NCBI GenBank assembly: GCA_019638675.1
Contig: JAHBTE010000001.1
Location: 2,512,605 to 2,576,604 of the forward strand
Direction of reading: 5' to 3'
Source: Fimbriimonadaceae bacterium
Lineage (GTDB): Bacteria > Armatimonadota > Fimbriimonadia > Fimbriimonadales > Fimbriimonadaceae
Length of the DNA stretch: 64,000 nucleotides
Positions 61,865 through 64,000 of the stretch are shown here, in pieces. The notes under the pieces were generated by a model, which was given only the letters and a program-made list of their open reading frames with translations, was not told the origin of the DNA and made no database searches. The position numbers were made by a program, and so were the translations under genes. Within the stretch, counting starts at the first letter, position 1. Each line of letters begins with the position of its first letter.

Positions 61865-62550
61865 TTCTTGGTCATTTTAACGACCATATTGATCGTTTGC
61901 GATTGCGGTTTGCCGCCGTTTTGTGCAGGCATTGTAAAGGTCATTTTCATGTTCATAGTTGAACGAAGTGTATGACCATCTGCCATTGAAACTAAGCTAT
62001 CTGAGCTACCGGAACCTTTCAAATCGTTGCCGCTTGAAGTAGTGATGGTGCTCGCGATATGCGCGTATTGCTTCCCTGAAATCGTCTTAAAACCTTTAAG
62101 CGTGTGCTTAGCGGTGCCATCCATGGTGCCACCTGTCATGCCAGGCAACGAACCTTTTGTTGACCAACTTTCGCCAACTCCAATTGGGTTCACGGGATAT
62201 TCAAGGAAGTTGCCCATGCTTTGAGAATCACCGCCGGAGACCCGACCGCGTTCATCTATGCTAACTGTGCTTGATGACGGCTTCTCGCCCATTCCGCTCA
62301 TCGTGACTAAAACTGAACCAGTTGTTCCCTTCACGCTCTTGACGAGATAGGTGAGGCCCATTTTCATGGATTGGCTTTGACCAGGAGCTTGGATATCAAT
62401 GTCGTAGCTCATTTTTAGGTTCTTCGTCCACTTCATTCGAAGTTGGTACTTGGTTCCTTTTTTGCTGACCTGAGCTTCCGCAATTGAAGGGGCGACCACT
62501 ACTGCCGAACCCATCAGACCAACCAATAACGCCGTTGTGATGATTCTCAT
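61861..62550 (-). CDS. Secreted beta-rich protein, unknown
   Basis: 229 residues: signal peptide (1-25, ending in AEA), then alternating strands with YQLRMKWTKNLKMSYDIDIQ, GSVLVTMSGMGEKPSSSTVS, PVNPIGVGESWSTKG and MNMKMTFTMPAQNGG. This repeated beta-sheet pattern resembles DUF6263-type lipocalin-like envelope proteins. No active-site motif. Located 20 bp after the FKBP gene and coupled to the next gene, so in an envelope-related operon. Confidence 0.75.
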   Translation of the reverse strand: MRIITTALLVGLMGSAVVVAPSIAEAQVSKKGTKYQLRMKWTKNLKMSYDIDIQAPGQSQSMKMGLTYLVKSVKGTTGSVLVTMSGMGEKPSSSTVSIDERGRVSGGDSQSMGNFLEYPVNPIGVGESWSTKGSLPGMTGGTMDGTAKHTLKGFKTISGKQYAHIASTITTSSGNDLKGSGSSDSLVSMADGHTLRSTMNMKMTFTMPAQNGGKPQSQTINMVVKMTKK

Positions 62551-62569
62551 TGTTATCCTTTTAGACGAG

Positions 62570-63358
62570 CTAACCTTTGTTGCCGTTGACGCTGATTAGG
62601 TCTACGACGACTTTGACCGGTTGATTTCCTTGAATGCTTTGGTTTCCATAAGGGCCAAATACAAGATCAGGAGGTAGCACGAGCGTTCGCTGTCCACCTG
62701 CTTTCATACCCTTAACCCCGGCTACCATGCCCGGAACCGCATCGCTTTCTTTGCCTATTACATATTTAACGGTTTCACCGCGAACTCTCGAATCGTCCCA
62801 AACTTTTCCGGTGAGATAAGTTCCTTTGTAGTGAATTTCGACAGTTGAACCATCCACTGCTTCTGGGCCCGTGCCGACCTTATTGTCGTTGTAATCGTAA
62901 ACTCCCCGCTCATCTTTTTTGAGCACGAAAAGTAACTTGATTTCAAAGTTCAAATCTGCTTTTGCAGGGATTTTGTTTCCATCCCCATGTTCACCGTATG
63001 CTAGCTGCCAAGGAACTTCAATTTTCCGAGTTCCGCCCTCTTTCATTCCCTCAACACCGTCGGCAAATCCTTGAATCGCACCGCCGTTTTCTATCACCCC
63101 GAAGCCAAACGGCATTTGTGATGTAACGTCGTCCATATTTGTATCAAACTGCTTGCCGTCTTTAGCGAAAGTGCCTCGATATAGTACGAAAACATAATCA
63201 TCTCTCTTGGCTTCTCTACCAGTACCAACTTCAATGTCGGTAGTGGTTACTTTCGCGGGTGTATTGGTTGCTCCGGTACCAGAATCTGCACCTTTAGGTT
63301 GGCAACCCACCATCATTAAACACAGGGCAAGACCAACCGCCGTGTAACTCTTTTGCAT
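62570..63358 (-). CDS. Lipoprotein with two FKBP-type peptidyl-prolyl isomerase domains
   Basis: About 262 residues from the ATG at 63358 (the frame reaches 63385). Lipobox LCLMMVGC. FKBP domain 1: DYVFVLYRGTFAKDGKQFDT, GGAIQGFADGVEGMKEGGTR, EVPWQLAYGEHGDGNKIPAK. Domain 2: VEIHYKGTYLTGKVWDDSR, MVAGVKGMKAGGQRTLVLPP, LVFGPYG. Domain 2 lacks several aromatic residues of the active site, so one domain may be structural. It assists folding of exported proteins at the envelope. Confidence 0.92.
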   Translation of the reverse strand: MQKSYTAVGLALCLMMVGCQPKGADSGTGATNTPAKVTTTDIEVGTGREAKRDDYVFVLYRGTFAKDGKQFDTNMDDVTSQMPFGFGVIENGGAIQGFADGVEGMKEGGTRKIEVPWQLAYGEHGDGNKIPAKADLNFEIKLLFVLKKDERGVYDYNDNKVGTGPEAVDGSTVEIHYKGTYLTGKVWDDSRVRGETVKYVIGKESDAVPGMVAGVKGMKAGGQRTLVLPPDLVFGPYGNQSIQGNQPVKVVVDLISVNGNKG

Positions 63359-63402
63359 CCCGAAATGGTACCTTTTTGAACTCACGGTAAACTCAACGAC
63401 CT

Positions 63403-63870
63403 ATGGGGGCGAAAAATTCCAAAGCGGGAGAAAAAAAAGGCCCTGCAACAATCCAAAATCGTAAAGCTAGTTTTGATTACCATTTTGAAGACACAGTCGA
63501 AGCAGGAATCGTCCTAATCGGTTCCGAAGTGAAATCGCTTTTTTTAGGGCGAGCCAATCTGACTGATGCTTACTGCATTGTCAAAGACGATGAGTTGTGG
63601 CTACATAACCTTGATATTGAGCCCTACGAATTCGCCCATAAATTCGGACACGAACGGCGAAGAACCAGAAAGCTCTTGATGCATCGCAAGGAAATTGATC
63701 AGCTCCGCCGTAAATCCGAAGAAAAAGGTCTTGCCTTGGTGCCGTACAAGATTTATTTCAAAGACGGCAAAGCAAAAGTTGGAATCGCTTTGGGCCGAGG
63801 TAAGAAAACTTACGATAAACGTGAGACAATCAAAGCTCGTGATGAGAAGCGCGAATTAGAACGCGGTTAA
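63403..63870 (+). CDS. smpB: SsrA-binding protein SmpB
   Basis: 155 residues. ASFDYHFEDTVEAGIVLIGS with EVKSLFLGRANLTDAYCIVK, WLHNLDIEPYEF and LVPYKIYFKDGKAKVGIALG then RGKKTYDKRETIKARDEKRE form the OB-like core and the basic tail that binds tmRNA. It rescues stalled ribosomes by trans-translation. A tmRNA gene was not seen here. The gene ends 4 bp inside the convergent dapF. Confidence 0.97.
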   Translation: MGAKNSKAGEKKGPATIQNRKASFDYHFEDTVEAGIVLIGSEVKSLFLGRANLTDAYCIVKDDELWLHNLDIEPYEFAHKFGHERRRTRKLLMHRKEIDQLRRKSEEKGLALVPYKIYFKDGKAKVGIALGRGKKTYDKRETIKARDEKRELERG

Positions 63871-64000
63871 TCTTCGTCTGGCCAGCATCCTCGCAAGCCA
63901 AGCCACGAGCCAGTAAAAGAGCGTTCAGCCGGGCCAACCATAGTCACTCGGTCGTTTTCGATCTCAATGTGTAAGTCTCCGCCTGGCAAGTGAACCAACG
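63867..64000 (-). CDS. dapF: Diaminopimelate epimerase, C-terminal fragment (runs off right edge)
   Basis: The visible C-terminus reads LVHLPGGDLHIEIENDRVTM then VGPAERSFTGSW, matching the PGG-L-x-V...M-x-GPA-x-x-x-F-x-G ending of DapF, which makes meso-diaminopimelate for peptidoglycan and lysine. The stop lies within the end of smpB (4-bp convergent overlap). The rest of the gene is outside the window. Confidence 0.85.
   Translation of the reverse strand, partial: LVHLPGGDLHIEIENDRVTMVGPAERSFTGSWLGLRGCWPDED

Overview
The window looks like chromosome from a Gram-negative-type bacterium of the Armatimonadota (probably Fimbriimonadia). This placement is inferred from five PEP-CTERM secreted proteins ending in VPEP plus a short hydrophobic and basic tail, a type IV pseudopilin with the H-X9-D signature, many secreted or lipoprotein genes of no known family, and moderate GC content. 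No rRNA is present. Genes are densely packed, with many 1-4 bp start/stop overlaps, and no gene-free stretch exceeds 300 bp. The longest gaps (26702-26978, 29440-29673 and 34329-34596) hold terminators, upstream DNA of secreted-protein genes and a candidate structured RNA.

Layout. 1-6.4 kb: pseudopilin, large M14 peptidase, twin membrane paralogues, HAD phosphatase and sugar isomerase. 6.5-15 kb: a plus-strand run of a BtuF-like lipoprotein, MTA phosphorylase, a large secreted protein, rpiB, a protease-dead S41 paralogue, an active CtpA and a purple-acid-phosphatase-like enzyme. 15-23 kb: AT-rich accessory genes (OLD-family ATPase/TOPRIM and a PD-(D/E)XK-like protein) around a GH89 alpha-N-acetylglucosaminidase. 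23-25.5 kb: groES-groEL behind two CIRCE operators. 25.5-29.5 kb: PEP-CTERM genes, a cyclic-nucleotide-binding protein and a DUF559 endonuclease boxed by a perfect 42-bp inverted repeat. 29.6-34.3 kb: MshEN-MinD-like ATPase, flagellin, ParB and a second cyclic-nucleotide-binding protein. 34.3-43.3 kb: structured RNA, a YdcF-like protein, intradiol dioxygenase, S51 peptidase, DUF2779 nuclease, GH20 hexosaminidase, an aspartyl protease-PDZ protein, apt and ferredoxin. 43.4-46.7 kb: rpoZ-dnaJ-prmA-rsmE. 46.7-50.6 kb: two PEP-CTERM genes, an ankyrin protein, rph, ispH and tRNA-Trp. 50.7-55.9 kb: secreted protein, methyltransferase, DapA-like protein, MFS transporter, DinB and a thioredoxin-like protein. 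55.9-59.4 kb: a ribose-type ABC importer. 59.5-64 kb: rdgB, UDGb, FmdB-like protein, two-domain FKBP lipoprotein, smpB and the 3' end of dapF.

The most interesting observations: (1) three genes (rpiB, a MFS transporter, rdgB) have complete conserved N-termini but no in-frame ATG, GTG or TTG; the only plausible start is ATC (or ATA in rpiB). (2) A DUF559 endonuclease gene sits inside a perfect inverted copy of a G-rich palindromic repeat, with further copies nearby and 31 kb away, as expected if the nuclease mobilises or maintains the repeat family. (3) A catalytically dead S41 protease is translationally coupled to a live one. (4) RNA polymerase omega carries a roughly 110-residue acidic tail and heads a chaperone/rRNA-methylation operon. 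(5) Tandem CIRCE operators lie before groES. Homology calls come from reading motifs by eye; no database search was run.
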